Shown piece by piece: positions 1 to 8,808 of a DNA stretch of 64,000 nucleotides. The position numbers and the translations under genes are program-made. The stretch is from an uncultured Parabacteroides sp. (GTDB taxonomy: Bacteria > Bacteroidota > Bacteroidia > Bacteroidales > Tannerellaceae), in NCBI GenBank assembly GCA_949298575.1, contig CASFXH010000006.1, forward strand, positions 1-64,000, written 5' to 3'. Every line of letters starts with the position of its first letter. Within the stretch, counting starts at the first letter, position 1. Under the pieces are notes generated by a model. The model saw only the letters and a list, made by a program, of their open reading frames with translations. It searched no databases and was not told the origin of the DNA.

Positions 1-1
1 A

Positions 2-263
2 CAGATAGACGATGCCGTCGCCCAGGAGAAATCATCGGAAAACAATGGGGAAGTCGAGTTTACACCGGCCATGCTGACCGAAATGGCGGGCGAACTGCGT
101 AACGCGCTTGAACAGGTTCCCGAACCTTCCACGAAAGGGGAGAAGGCCGCACAAAGGAAGAAACGCGGGCAGCTGAAGTTTCCGCCATTTTGGGAAGGAC
201 AAGGCCCTTATGGACTTCTCCTTCCTAGCCATTGCCTTCAATATAAAAAGATGTGTGCAATAA
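2..263 (+). pseudogene. IS1182-family transposase remnant, internally deleted and frameshifted
   Basis: Two pieces of one transposase are visible in different frames. From base 2 the frame reads through EFTPAMLTEMAGELRNALEQ and a Lys/Arg-rich stretch, which resembles the region just before the catalytic DDE part of IS1182-type transposases. From base 180 another frame reads FRHFGKDKALMDFSFLAIAF and stops at 261-263; this resembles the extreme C-terminus of the same family. The middle (catalytic) part is missing, so the junction near 172-180 is an internal deletion that also shifted the frame. The 5' end lies outside the window. Family assignment is from memory of the motifs. The original frame stays open to 376 but reads nonsense after the junction. 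Confidence 0.6.
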
Positions 264-410
264 TGACAAAAGCAGACATGGACTGGCTGATTAAACAGTT
301 TTGTGAGCTTACAGCCGCTTTCTTCAGATGCGGGGAACGCATAAATCAAAGAAATCTTCAACATATCGCTGCCTGAAGATATCGAACTTTTCTTTTGTAA
401 TTGACGAAAA

Positions 411-450
411 AAGAAGGTGCATCGCTTATTACGACACACCTTCTTGTTTT
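411..450. terminator. bidirectional hairpin terminator
   Basis: Perfect 9-bp stem AAGAAGGTG (411-419) / CACCTTCTT (437-445), flanked by an A run on the left and GTTTT on the right. It could end transcription from both the transposase remnant (+) and the phosphodiesterase gene (-). Confidence 0.6.
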
Positions 451-470
451 GACCAAATCAATTCCTCTTC

Positions 471-1370
471 TTAGTCATGCCGCCCCTTTTCTTTCAAATA
501 TTCCAACAATTCTACCGGGCGGTCTGTTTGTATCAATGAGGCGCCCTGCTCTAGGATCCAACCCCATACTTCATCTTTCTCCCCTAAATCTACAGCCCGG
601 TCGTCGTCATGTCCGGCATTGAGCGAGGCCCAGAGGGAGTTTATCCAAATTTTCGATCCACTGTCAGCGATCTTTTTCAATAAACGAGGAACCTCAGGCG
701 TGACTTGAGAGAAGCAACATTCGAAAGCGACAGGTTTGATGTGCGTGAGGTAGTCGTCAATAATCTTTTCCGCACCTTCCTGATCCAGGCTGACGATCGG
801 CATATAGATAACCTTATTCAAGACTTCCCCGTTCTCGTCTTTTACCTTTTGATAAGGATAACCGGATTTGATAACCACCTGATCGACGGTCCCCGTCTTG
901 ACCAGCATGTCGTACACGTCCTGGAAATAATCGTATCCCTTGTCTATATTAATCAGGATCTTACCCTTGCAGAGCAGGAGCGCTTCCTCGAGCGTGGGAA
1001 TTGGATGGAAAGTCGTCCGGCCCATGCCGTTCTTCAGGTGAAACTTCCGGATCTCCTCCAACGTATAGTCCGAAGGTTTGCCTTTACCATCCGTAGTCCG
1101 ATCAATCGTCTCGTCGTGCATGAGGATGAGATGATTGTCTTTCGTCTTTTTCAAGTCGATCTCGATCATGTCGGCTCCCATCTCTATACAGTTTTTAAAC
1201 GCTTGGAGCGAATTTTCTGGAGCGTTCCGCCAATCGCCCCGGTGAGCGACTACAAATACATTTTGGGAATCCAAATCGCGCAAGTCCTTGACCAACGCGT
1301 CCGCACGCTCTTGAGCCGTAAGGGTAAAAGCTAGCAGCGTAAACAAAAAAGAATAAATAAATCTAAGCAT
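471..1370 (-). CDS. secreted glycerophosphodiester phosphodiesterase family protein
   Basis: A 299-residue GDPD-family protein, expected to hydrolyse glycerophosphodiesters to an alcohol and glycerol 3-phosphate. N-terminal signal peptide MLRFIYSFLFTLLAFTLTAQ points to the periplasm or cell surface. The family signature is present: AHRGDWRNAPENS near residue 43, then EIDLKKTKD, then HDETIDRTTDGKG, supplying the catalytic His pair and the metal-binding Glu/Asp/Glu residues. I chose ATG at 1370, where the signal peptide begins cleanly; an in-frame TTG lies three codons upstream. It is a single gene; the bases before it carry a short tandem array (1586-1648). The substrate is not known from sequence. 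Confidence 0.88.
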   Translation of the reverse strand: MLRFIYSFLFTLLAFTLTAQERADALVKDLRDLDSQNVFVVAHRGDWRNAPENSLQAFKNCIEMGADMIEIDLKKTKDNHLILMHDETIDRTTDGKGKPSDYTLEEIRKFHLKNGMGRTTFHPIPTLEEALLLCKGKILINIDKGYDYFQDVYDMLVKTGTVDQVVIKSGYPYQKVKDENGEVLNKVIYMPIVSLDQEGAEKIIDDYLTHIKPVAFECCFSQVTPEVPRLLKKIADSGSKIWINSLWASLNAGHDDDRAVDLGEKDEVWGWILEQGASLIQTDRPVELLEYLKEKGRHD

Positions 1371-1585
1371 ACAATACAATGTTTTCTCTCAAAACAACAA
1401 ACCCGGCGTAAATGTTTTTTCAATTTCATGAAATTTTAATGACATTCTTTGGGGGTAGAGCTACCCAACTCAATCCCCATCTCCTCTCCTATGAATAATT
1501 GTGCTTCTCCTCGAGAGAAAAAGTGCGCCATGCCCGAATATAAAGATCGTTACATAAGGATCTATTCTTTAATTTTCATCGCTGA

Positions 1586-1648
1586 TTTTATAATCACCGG
1601 CGGTGATTATATAAACGCCGACGGTGATTATATAATCAGCGGCGGTGA
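1586..1648. repeat. intergenic palindromic tandem array A (3 x 21 bp)
   Basis: Three head-to-tail 21-base units (1586-1606, 1607-1627, 1628-1648). Unit 1 contains the perfect inverted repeat AATCACC-GGC-GGTGATT; units 2 and 3 keep most of the stem with one mismatch each plus a G-T pair in unit 2. It lies in the 408-base gap between two minus-strand genes (1371-1778). A small open frame crossing it (from 1449) has no coding character. Confidence 0.75.
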
Positions 1649-1778
1649 TTAGAGAATTGCATTCGACGCGTGAAAGAATTACTCGGTACGCGAGCAAGAA
1701 TTACTGCCTATGCGGACAAAGATTGGATAGGAAAGCATACAAGGAATGCCTGCGGGAGTTGTCTTTTGAGTCGTTTCG

Positions 1779-2411
1779 CTAATATCCCTCGTCGGGAAGG
1801 GGGCCTACGAAGAATTTGCTCCGGGTGGAGTCCTGGTGGGCCGCTTGGGCCTTTCGAAGGGCCAGTTGGCGTTGGAAGCGCAGGCTTCTTTGGTCGGGGA
1901 GGCGGTCGTAGTTCTCCCGCGTCTCGTTGCGGCGGGCGTTACGGCGATGGATATATTCCTCGCGGCTGGTCATTCTCGCCATGTCGAACGTCACGTTGCC
2001 TGGAGACGCGCCGGGGCGGGCACGCAACTCTTGGCGTACCGACTCTTCGATCGGGAGTAAAGCGTTGAGCGGTAAGGTATGCCACCAAAAGACGGAAGGC
2101 GGCAACTCGCGGAGGGGGACTTTCCGGCTGGGGTTATCGTTGCCTTGGATATATTCCGAGAAATCCTTCTCGATCGGGATTTCTGGTGAGGCGGAGCGTG
2201 GGGCGCCCATTGGCTCAGGTTCATCCAAAAGTTCTCCGCTTCGGATCCGCTTCATCAGTTCCGGATCCAATCGCAAGGAGTCTTTTCCCTCCAGCACGCC
2301 ACGCAGCCAAAGGGAATCCTGCCGTGTCCACTGTTGCGCCCATCCTTCGCCCATCCCGGCGAAAAGGAAGAACGGCAAGAGGAAATAAAACCATCGCATC
2401 CGTCGTCTCAT
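1779..2411 (-). CDS. exported hypothetical protein, DUF4858-like
   Basis: 210 residues. N-terminus MRRRMRWFYFLLPFFLFAG is a signal peptide ending near GWAQQ, so the protein is exported. The mature part starts with WTRQDSLWLRGVLEGKDSLR, a segment I associate with the Bacteroidales family DUF4858; the rest is Arg-rich (HRRNARRNETRENYD) with no recognised catalytic motif. ATG at 2411 gives the cleanest signal peptide; ATG at 2399 is also possible, while the longer frame from TTG at 2498 would run across the divergent promoters. Function unknown. It is transcribed away from the M16 peptidase gene. Confidence 0.65.
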   Translation of the reverse strand: MRRRMRWFYFLLPFFLFAGMGEGWAQQWTRQDSLWLRGVLEGKDSLRLDPELMKRIRSGELLDEPEPMGAPRSASPEIPIEKDFSEYIQGNDNPSRKVPLRELPPSVFWWHTLPLNALLPIEESVRQELRARPGASPGNVTFDMARMTSREEYIHRRNARRNETRENYDRLPDQRSLRFQRQLALRKAQAAHQDSTRSKFFVGPLPDEGY

Positions 2412-2417
2412 CGCGGG

Positions 2418-2425
2418 CAAATTTA
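2418..2425 (-). promoter_or_regulatory. Bacteroidetes -7 box (TAAATTTG) for the 1779-2411 gene
   Basis: On the minus strand, TAAATTTG fits TAnnTTTG exactly and lies just upstream of ATG 2411, implying a very short leader or use of ATG 2399. No convincing TTG at the -33 spacing was seen. Confidence 0.4.
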
Positions 2426-2446
2426 CGAAAATCGAATCAAAAGCCT

Positions 2447-2454
2447 TACATTTG
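2447..2454 (+). promoter_or_regulatory. Bacteroidetes -7 box (TACATTTG) for the M16 peptidase
   Basis: TACATTTG matches TAnnTTTG, 26 bases before ATG 2481. The -33 element is weak. Confidence 0.45.
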
Positions 2455-2480
2455 CCTTCGCAATAAAAAAATAATGAGTT

Positions 2481-5390
2481 ATGCGTAAGACCATTCAACT
2501 TTTGCGGGCGCTCTTGTTCTTATTGATCTTGACCGCCTGCTCGGGAAACGGTTCGTTCCCATACGAGTCGGTCCCCAACGATCCGATGAAAGCCCGGATC
2601 TATACGTTAGATAACGGCTTGAAAGTGTATTTGACCGTTAATAAGGAGACGCCCCGCGTCCAGACCTACATCGCCGTCCGGGTGGGCGGGAAAAATGACC
2701 CTGCCGAGACGACCGGCTTGGCGCACTATTTCGAGCACTTGATGTTTAAGGGCACGAACCATTTCGGCACCTTGGATTACGAGAAAGAGAAACCGATGCT
2801 CGACGAGATCGAGCGCCTGTTCGAGGTCTATCGGCAGACCACCGACGAGGCGGAGCGGGAAGCCATCTATCGCCAAATCGACAGCGTCTCTTACGAGGCC
2901 TCGAAGCTGGCGGTCCCCAATGAGTACGACAAACTGATGGCCTCTATTGGCGCGACAGGGACGAACGCTTACACCAGTTTCGACCAAACGGTCTACGTGG
3001 ACGATATCCCCGCCAACGAGATGGACAACTGGGCACGCATCCAGGCCGACCGCTTCGAGAACGCCGTGATCCGCGGGTTCCATACGGAGCTGGAGACGGT
3101 CTATGAAGAAAAGAACATGTCGTTGACGCAAGATTCCCGCAAGATGTATGAAGCCATGCTCAACGCTCTTTACCCGGATTATCCTTATGGCACACAGACT
3201 GTGCTTGGCACGCAGGAGCAGCTGAAGAACCCCTCGATCACCAACATCAAGAATTTCTACAAGACCTGGTATGTCCCCAATAACATCGCCATCTGCCTCT
3301 CCGGCGACTTGGACCCCGACCAGACCATCGCGACCATCAACAAATACTTTGGTCACCTGAAGCCCAATCCCAATTTGCCCGCCCGTCCGGAACCGAAAGA
3401 AAATCCGGTCAAGGCCCCTGTGGTCAAGGAAGTCATGGGGTTGGACGCGGAAATGATCTCGCTCGCTTGGCGCGTCCCGACCACTCCCGAGAACGATGAC
3501 TTGCTGAGCGTTCTCTTTCAAGTGCTCTATAACGGTAAGGCGGGCCTGCTGGATGTCGACTTAGTGCAACAACAGAAAGTGCTCGGTTGCGCCGCCGGAG
3601 ACTATGGATTGGCGGATTACAACACTTGTCTCCTTGTTGGCATGCCCAAGCAAGGGCAGACTTTGGAGGAGGTCAGGGACCTTTTCCTCGCGGAAATCGA
3701 GAAGCTGAAGCGGGGCGAGTTCGACGAGGGGTTGCTCCAGGCGGCCATCAACAATTACAAGCTGGGCTACATGCAACAGTTGGAGGACAACAGTAGCCGG
3801 GCCGATATGTTCGTCACCGCCTTTGTCAATGGGGACGATTGGGCGGAGGTCGTCTCGCAAATCGACCGCATGAGCCAAATCACCAAACAGCAAGTTGTCG
3901 ATTTCGCCAACACTTATTTGGGCGATAATTACGCCGTGGTTTATAAGCGGCAAGGGAAAGATTTGAATGAGAAGAAGATGGAAAAGCCGGCGATTACCCC
4001 GATCGTCATGAACCGGGACAGCGCCAGCGCCTTCCTGAAAGAAATCCAAACGGCGCGGGTGGAGCCCATCGAGCCGGTTTTCCTCGATTTCGAGAAGGAC
4101 ATGAAGAAGGGAACGGCGAAGGCCGGTATCCCCGTATTATATAAGGAGAACACGACCAACGACATCTTCTCCCTGATCTATGTCTTCGAGATGGGTACGA
4201 ACCACGATAAGGCGCTCGGTACGGCCGTCGACTACCTCTCCTATCTCGGAACCTCGACGAAGAGCCTGCAAGAGATCAACATGGCCTTCTATGAGTTGGC
4301 GTGCAACTTTAGCGTTTTCCCCGGCTCAGACCGGACGTACGTGACGCTGACGGGCTTAAGCGAGAACATGCCCCAAGCGATGCGCCTTTTCGAAGAACTC
4401 CTGGCTGATGCTCAAGTAAATGAGGCGGCTTATGCCAACTTGGCCAACGATATCCTTAAAGCCCGCGCCGACGCGAAGTTGAATCAAAGCGCGAACTTCA
4501 GCCAGCTGGTCCTCTACGCCATCTGGGGGCCTCATTCGCCATCGACCAACGTCCTCTCGAGTGCCGAGCTCCAGCGCATGAACCCTCAAGAGCTGGTTGA
4601 CCGTATCCATCGCTTGAATACTTACGAACACAAGATTCTCTATTACGGGCCGGAAACGCTCGAGTCGCTCGTCACGACCCTCAATGAGTACCATCAAGTG
4701 CCCGAGAAGCTGACGCCCATCCCTGAAGCTGCCGGTTTCCAAATGCGAGAGACGACTGGCGACCAGGTCTATTTCGTCCAATACGACGCGAAGCAGATCT
4801 ATTTCTCCGCCGTATCCAACCGAGCTGAGAAATTTGACGCAAGCATTCAACCGACACTCGACCTTTATAATGAGTACTTTGGCGGAGGCATGAATTCCAT
4901 CGTTTTCCAAGAGATGCGTGAGTCGCGAGCGTTGGCTTACACGGCTGCCGCGGCCATGGTAGCGCCCTCGAAGTTGGAATATCCCTACTTGTACCGTACG
5001 TTTATCGCCACCCAGAACGATAAGATGCTCGATGCGATGGCAGCTTTCGACGAGATTATCAACCAAATGCCCGAGTCGGAGAAAGCTTTCGCCTTGGCCA
5101 AGGAATCCCTCATTACCCGCTTGCGTACCGACAGGATCACCAAGGAGGATGTCCTATGGGCTTATCTCGGCGCACGCGACCTTGGCCTTTCGGTCGATTC
5201 CCGCAAGGCGCTCTTCGAGCAAGCCCAAACCCTGACTTTGGCCGACATCAAGGCCTTCCAGGAGAAGTGGGTGAAGGGGCGTAAATATAGTTATGTCGTC
5301 TTGGGCGACGAGAAGGACCTGGATATGAAAGGTCTTTCGGAATATGGCCCGATCCAAAAGCTCTCACAAGAGGAGATTTTCGGATATTAA
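2481..5390 (+). CDS. M16 (insulinase/pitrilysin) family zinc metallopeptidase lipoprotein
   Basis: 969 residues. The N-terminus ends in a lipobox (LILTAC, Cys20), so the protein should be lipid-anchored in the envelope. The zinc site HYFEH (HxxEH, residues 82-86) follows the family lead-in GLAH, with the third ligand expected in the ELETVYEEKN segment some 75 residues later. The length fits two M16 halves (an active N-terminal pair and an inactive C-terminal pair), as in the pitrilysin-like processing peptidases of Bacteroidales; the second half has no HxxEH. It is monocistronic: own promoter upstream and a strong terminator at 5406. Likely role is cleavage of peptides in the periplasm or at the surface; substrate unknown. 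Confidence 0.92.
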   Translation: MRKTIQLLRALLFLLILTACSGNGSFPYESVPNDPMKARIYTLDNGLKVYLTVNKETPRVQTYIAVRVGGKNDPAETTGLAHYFEHLMFKGTNHFGTLDYEKEKPMLDEIERLFEVYRQTTDEAEREAIYRQIDSVSYEASKLAVPNEYDKLMASIGATGTNAYTSFDQTVYVDDIPANEMDNWARIQADRFENAVIRGFHTELETVYEEKNMSLTQDSRKMYEAMLNALYPDYPYGTQTVLGTQEQLKNPSITNIKNFYKTWYVPNNIAICLSGDLDPDQTIATINKYFGHLKPNPNLPARPEPKENPVKAPVVKEVMGLDAEMISLAWRVPTTPENDDLLSVLFQVLYNGKAGLLDVDLVQQQKVLGCAAGDYGLADYNTCLLVGMPKQGQTLEEVRDLFLAEIEKLKRGEFDEGLLQAAINNYKLGYMQQLEDNSSRADMFVTAFVNGDDWAEVVSQIDRMSQITKQQVVDFANTYLGDNYAVVYKRQGKDLNEKKMEKPAITPIVMNRDSASAFLKEIQTARVEPIEPVFLDFEKDMKKGTAKAGIPVLYKENTTNDIFSLIYVFEMGTNHDKALGTAVDYLSYLGTSTKSLQEINMAFYELACNFSVFPGSDRTYVTLTGLSENMPQAMRLFEELLADAQVNEAAYANLANDILKARADAKLNQSANFSQLVLYAIWGPHSPSTNVLSSAELQRMNPQELVDRIHRLNTYEHKILYYGPETLESLVTTLNEYHQVPEKLTPIPEAAGFQMRETTGDQVYFVQYDAKQIYFSAVSNRAEKFDASIQPTLDLYNEYFGGGMNSIVFQEMRESRALAYTAAAAMVAPSKLEYPYLYRTFIATQNDKMLDAMAAFDEIINQMPESEKAFALAKESLITRLRTDRITKEDVLWAYLGARDLGLSVDSRKALFEQAQTLTLADIKAFQEKWVKGRKYSYVVLGDEKDLDMKGLSEYGPIQKLSQEEIFGY

Positions 5391-5405
5391 TAGGGAAATA
5401 AAAAC

Positions 5406-5450
5406 GAGAGCGCGCTCTTCTCACGTGGCAGAGCGCGCTCTCATTTTTTT
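5406..5450. terminator. strong intrinsic terminator between convergent genes
   Basis: Perfect 12-bp stem GAGAGCGCGCTC (5406-5417) / GAGCGCGCTCTC (5431-5442), a 13-base loop, then ATTTTTTT. It serves the M16 gene and, with the A run on the left, probably the convergent rel/spoT gene. Confidence 0.85.
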
Positions 5451-5468
5451 GAATTGGAATATAGTGCC

Positions 5469-7766
5469 TTAATCCGCTACGCGAGAGACGGATTGGATGT
5501 TCTTGATCTTCGAGAGCGTGAGACACATTTGCTGGATGTCCTCCACGTCGTGGACCTTCATCTTGATCTTACCCTCGAAGACACCGTCCTTGGCCTCGAT
5601 GAGGAGGCGGATGATGTTGACGTTGAACTGCTCCGAGATGGTCTTCGTGATCACGTTGAGCACGCCGATCGAGTCGATGCCTTTCACTTCGAGCGTGGCT
5701 TCGAACGAGGAACTCATTCGCCCGCCCCAGACGGTGTTGAGGATGCGTTCGCCGAAGCTGCTCTTCAGGCGCATGGCGATGGGGCATGAGCGTTTGTGGA
5801 CGACGATGTTGCCGTCGTCGTTGATGAAGCCCAACACCTCATCACCGGGGATCGGCTTACAGCAGTCGGCCAATACGTAATTGCGTTCGAAAGCCTCCTC
5901 TTTCAGGACGTAAGGCTTCTTCTTGTCATACTTCGGCAGCTCTTTATGGGGCGTGGGGGCATTTTCCGGCGCCTTGGTGGGCGGAGTGGCTTTCTCGCGC
6001 TTGACGGCCATCGCCAGCGCCTGTTTCACGTACTTGAAGAGACCGCTGTCCCGCTTGTCGCGCAGCAGTTTCTTGATGTTGTCGGGCAGGATGACGTCGC
6101 CCTTCTCGACGGAGTAGAAGAATTCCTCCCGGCGAGAGAAGCCGAAGTACATGGTCAGGCGGTCGATGTCGGCCGTGGTGGGCTCGAGGCCCGCTTTCCG
6201 GATGGCCTCGCCGACGATCCGTTCGCCCTCCTTGGCGGCTTCCTTGCGGGCCCGGTTGATCACCGCCGTCACCCGCGACTTGGCGCGGGCGGTGGTGATG
6301 AAATTCAGCCATTCCGGTTGGGGAGTCTGCGAGCGGGAGGTGAGCACCTCGACCTGGTCGCCGCTGGCCAAGACATGGCTGAGAGGGACGAGACGGTGAT
6401 TCACCTTCGCCCCGATGCAATGGTTACCGATGTCGGAGTGGAGGGCATAGGCGAAATCGAGGGCCGTCGCTCCTTGCGGGAGGGTCTTGATGTCGCCCTT
6501 CGGGGTGAAGACGAAAATCTCGGACGAGAAGAGGTTCATCTTGATCGTGTCGAGGAAATCGAGGGCGTTGGGGTCGGGGCTTTCCAGGATCTCGGTGATG
6601 GTCTGCAGCCACTTGTCCAGCTCCGTATCCTCCTCGACGTTCGATTCCTTATATTTCCAATGGGCGGCGAAGCCCTTCTCAGCGATGTCGTCCATGCGGC
6701 GGCTGCGGATCTGGATCTCCACCCACTGCCCGTCGGGGCCCATCACTGTCAGGTGCAGGGCCTGATAGCCGTTGGCCTTCGGGCGGCTCACCCAATCGCG
6801 GATGCGGTCGGGGCGGATGCGGTAAATGTCCGTGATGGCGGAATAGATGTCCCAGCATTGGTTCTTCTCGTCGACGCCGGGCAGTGGGTCGAAGATGATA
6901 CGGACTGCATAGATGTCGTAAATATCCTCGAAGGTCACGCCCTTGCTCTGCATCTTGTTCCAGATGGAGTAGGCCGATTTGACCCGCGCTTTCATCTCGT
7001 AATGAAGGCCCATCGCCTTGAGCTTCTCATGGACGGGCGCCGCGAAATGCTCGAAGAGTTGGTTGCGGGCCTCTTCGGTCGCTTCCAGCTTCTTGGTGAT
7101 CAGTTCGTACTCTTGGGGATGCTCGTATTTGAAGCTCAAGTCTTCCAGCTCGGTCTTGATCGAGAAGAGGCCCAAGCGGTGCGCCAAGGGGGCGTAGAGG
7201 TAGAGCGTCTCGCCCGCGATCTTGAATTGCTTGGCGGGAAGCATCGAGCCCAACGTCCGCATGTTGTGCAAGCGATCGGCGATCTTGATCAGGATGACGC
7301 GGATGTCGTCGCTCATCGTCAGCAGCAGCTTGCGGAAATTTTCCGCCTGGGCTGAAGCCTGGCTGCCGAAGATACCGCCCGAGATCTTGGTCAAGCCGTC
7401 GACGATTTGCGCGATCTTGTCGCCAAACATGTTCCGGATGTCCTCGACCGTATATTCCGTATCTTCCACCACGTCGTGGAGCAAGGCGGAGCAAATCGAG
7501 GTGGAGCCCAGCCCCATCTCCTTGCAAACGATCTTGGCCACGGCGATGGGGTGCATGATGTATGGTTCGCCCGAACGCCGTTTCACGCCGGCGTGCGCCT
7601 GGTTCGCGAAGATGAACGCTTTCGTGATGCGCTCCACCTTGCGCCGGTGGTTCGAATGAAGGTAATCTTGAAGCAACTCGTTGAAGCCGTCTTGGATCAT
7701 CTTCTCCTCGGGGGAGAGCGCCGGGGCCGGAGTTGCCGTTCCTGTCGTGTTCTTTGTGTCGCCCAT
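5469..7766 (-). CDS. RelA/SpoT-family (p)ppGpp synthetase/hydrolase
   Basis: 765 residues, the full length of a bifunctional Rel/SpoT enzyme, which makes and degrades (p)ppGpp in the stringent response. Domains in order: HD hydrolase with LLHDVVEDT near residue 97; synthetase with YDIYAVRIIFDP near 283 and RPKANGYQALHLTV; TGS domain (FTPKGDIKTLPQGATALDF) near 419; ACT domain over the last 75 residues. The HD residues are intact, so hydrolysis is expected, and the synthetase core also looks complete. ATG 7766 is well defined by the promoter just upstream. It is transcribed alone, convergent with the M16 gene. Bacteroidales often carry a second long RSH protein; this window shows only one, so I give no rel/spoT symbol. 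Confidence 0.96.
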   Translation of the reverse strand: MGDTKNTTGTATPAPALSPEEKMIQDGFNELLQDYLHSNHRRKVERITKAFIFANQAHAGVKRRSGEPYIMHPIAVAKIVCKEMGLGSTSICSALLHDVVEDTEYTVEDIRNMFGDKIAQIVDGLTKISGGIFGSQASAQAENFRKLLLTMSDDIRVILIKIADRLHNMRTLGSMLPAKQFKIAGETLYLYAPLAHRLGLFSIKTELEDLSFKYEHPQEYELITKKLEATEEARNQLFEHFAAPVHEKLKAMGLHYEMKARVKSAYSIWNKMQSKGVTFEDIYDIYAVRIIFDPLPGVDEKNQCWDIYSAITDIYRIRPDRIRDWVSRPKANGYQALHLTVMGPDGQWVEIQIRSRRMDDIAEKGFAAHWKYKESNVEEDTELDKWLQTITEILESPDPNALDFLDTIKMNLFSSEIFVFTPKGDIKTLPQGATALDFAYALHSDIGNHCIGAKVNHRLVPLSHVLASGDQVEVLTSRSQTPQPEWLNFITTARAKSRVTAVINRARKEAAKEGERIVGEAIRKAGLEPTTADIDRLTMYFGFSRREEFFYSVEKGDVILPDNIKKLLRDKRDSGLFKYVKQALAMAVKREKATPPTKAPENAPTPHKELPKYDKKKPYVLKEEAFERNYVLADCCKPIPGDEVLGFINDDGNIVVHKRSCPIAMRLKSSFGERILNTVWGGRMSSSFEATLEVKGIDSIGVLNVITKTISEQFNVNIIRLLIEAKDGVFEGKIKMKVHDVEDIQQMCLTLSKIKNIQSVSRVAD

Positions 7767-7791
7767 GGTCTTTTGCTTTTCGAATAAGCCA

Positions 7792-7799
7792 CAAATGTA
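7792..7799 (-). promoter_or_regulatory. -7 box (TACATTTG) of rel/spoT
   Basis: Minus-strand TACATTTG is an exact TAnnTTTG match 25 bases before the start codon. No clear TTG at the -33 position. Confidence 0.5.
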
Positions 7800-7883
7800 T
7801 CGAAAATTCTCGGGAATCCGCCTAGATTGCCGAAAGATTTCGCGAAGAATTCGGGGAGGCCCGCCGGGCGATGGGGCGAGGGC

Positions 7884-7914
7884 TTGCGTATTTGCCGGGA
7901 TACGCGTAATTTCG
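7884..7914 (+). promoter_or_regulatory. candidate fabI promoter with TTCG-type -7 box
   Basis: TTG (7884-7886), 20-base spacer, TAATTTCG (7907-7914), 27 bases before ATG 7942. The -7 box ends in TTCG instead of TTTG, a variant seen at other genes here. Confidence 0.5.
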
Positions 7915-7941
7915 CGGCCGAATCAATTAGAAGTAAAAGTT

Positions 7942-8799
7942 ATGACTCACAATTTATTGAAAGGTAAGAAAGGCATCATCTTCGGCGCGCTGAACGAGAT
8001 GTCGATCGCCTGGAAAGTCGCCGAGAAAGCGGTCGAGGAAGGCGCGACCCTCACGTTGAGCAACACCCCTGTCGCCGTCCGCATGGGCCAAGTGAACGCC
8101 CTTGGCGAGAAGCTGGGCGCCCCCATCATCCCCGCCGACGCCACCAACGTGGACGATCTCCGCGAGGTCTTTTCCCAATCCATGGAAGCGCTGGGCGGCC
8201 CGGTAGACTTCGTCCTCCACTCCATCGGCATGAGCCCCAACGTCCGCAAGAAACGGACTTACGACGATCTGGATTACGACATGCTCTCGAAGACGCTCGA
8301 CATCTCGGCCGTCTCGTTCCACAAGATGCTCCAGGTGGCCAAGAAGATGGACGCCATCGCCGAGTATGGCTCCGTCGTCGCCCTCAGCTACGTGGCGGCG
8401 CAACGCACTTTCTTCGGCTACAACGACATGGCCGACGCGAAGAGCCTCCTCGAGTCGATCGCTCGCAGCTTCGGCTACATCTATGGCCGCGAGAAGAATG
8501 TCCGTATCAACACCATCTCGCAATCGCCCACCCTCACCACGGCCGGCAGCGGCGTGAAAGGCATGGAGCATCTCATGGATTTCGCCAACAAGATGAGCCC
8601 CCTGGGCAACGCCTCCGCCGACGAGTGCGCCGACTATTGCGTCATGATGTTCTCCGACTTCACCCGCAAGGTGACCATGCAGAACCTCTACCACGACGGC
8701 GGCTTCTCGAGCATGGGCATGAGCCTCCGGGCCATGAACCAATACAGCAAGGGCCTCGAGGAATATACCGACGAGAACGGGAAAATCATTTATGGTTAA
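7942..8799 (+). CDS. fabI: enoyl-[acyl-carrier-protein] reductase (NADH)
   Basis: 285-residue short-chain dehydrogenase of the FabI type, which reduces trans-2-enoyl-ACP in the last step of each fatty-acid elongation cycle. Evidence: the N-terminal nucleotide-binding stretch GKKGIIFGALNEMSIAWK, the HSIGMSP segment, and the catalytic pair Tyr159-x6-Lys166 in GYNDMADAKS. ATG 7942 is the correct start: the open frame extends upstream only through the promoter. The YciO/Sua5 gene begins 9 bases after the stop, so the two are co-transcribed. As the target of triclosan-type inhibitors, FabI is normally essential when no FabK/FabV isozyme is present; none is seen here. Confidence 0.93.
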   Translation: MTHNLLKGKKGIIFGALNEMSIAWKVAEKAVEEGATLTLSNTPVAVRMGQVNALGEKLGAPIIPADATNVDDLREVFSQSMEALGGPVDFVLHSIGMSPNVRKKRTYDDLDYDMLSKTLDISAVSFHKMLQVAKKMDAIAEYGSVVALSYVAAQRTFFGYNDMADAKSLLESIARSFGYIYGREKNVRINTISQSPTLTTAGSGVKGMEHLMDFANKMSPLGNASADECADYCVMMFSDFTRKVTMQNLYHDGGFSSMGMSLRAMNQYSKGLEEYTDENGKIIYG

Positions 8800-8808
8800 G
8801 GGAAAGCT

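Noticed and set aside
32-439. 135-codon minus-strand ORF at the left edge
   Set aside because: It is antisense to the transposase remnant, whose two segments are recognisable on the plus strand.
1449-1652. 67-codon ORF ending in a GGDYI-type repeat
   Set aside because: Its repeated peptide is the 21-base array A; no coding signals upstream.
5796-7355. 519-codon frame antisense to rel/spoT
   Set aside because: Shadow of the GC-rich rel/spoT codons; the real gene has complete domains.
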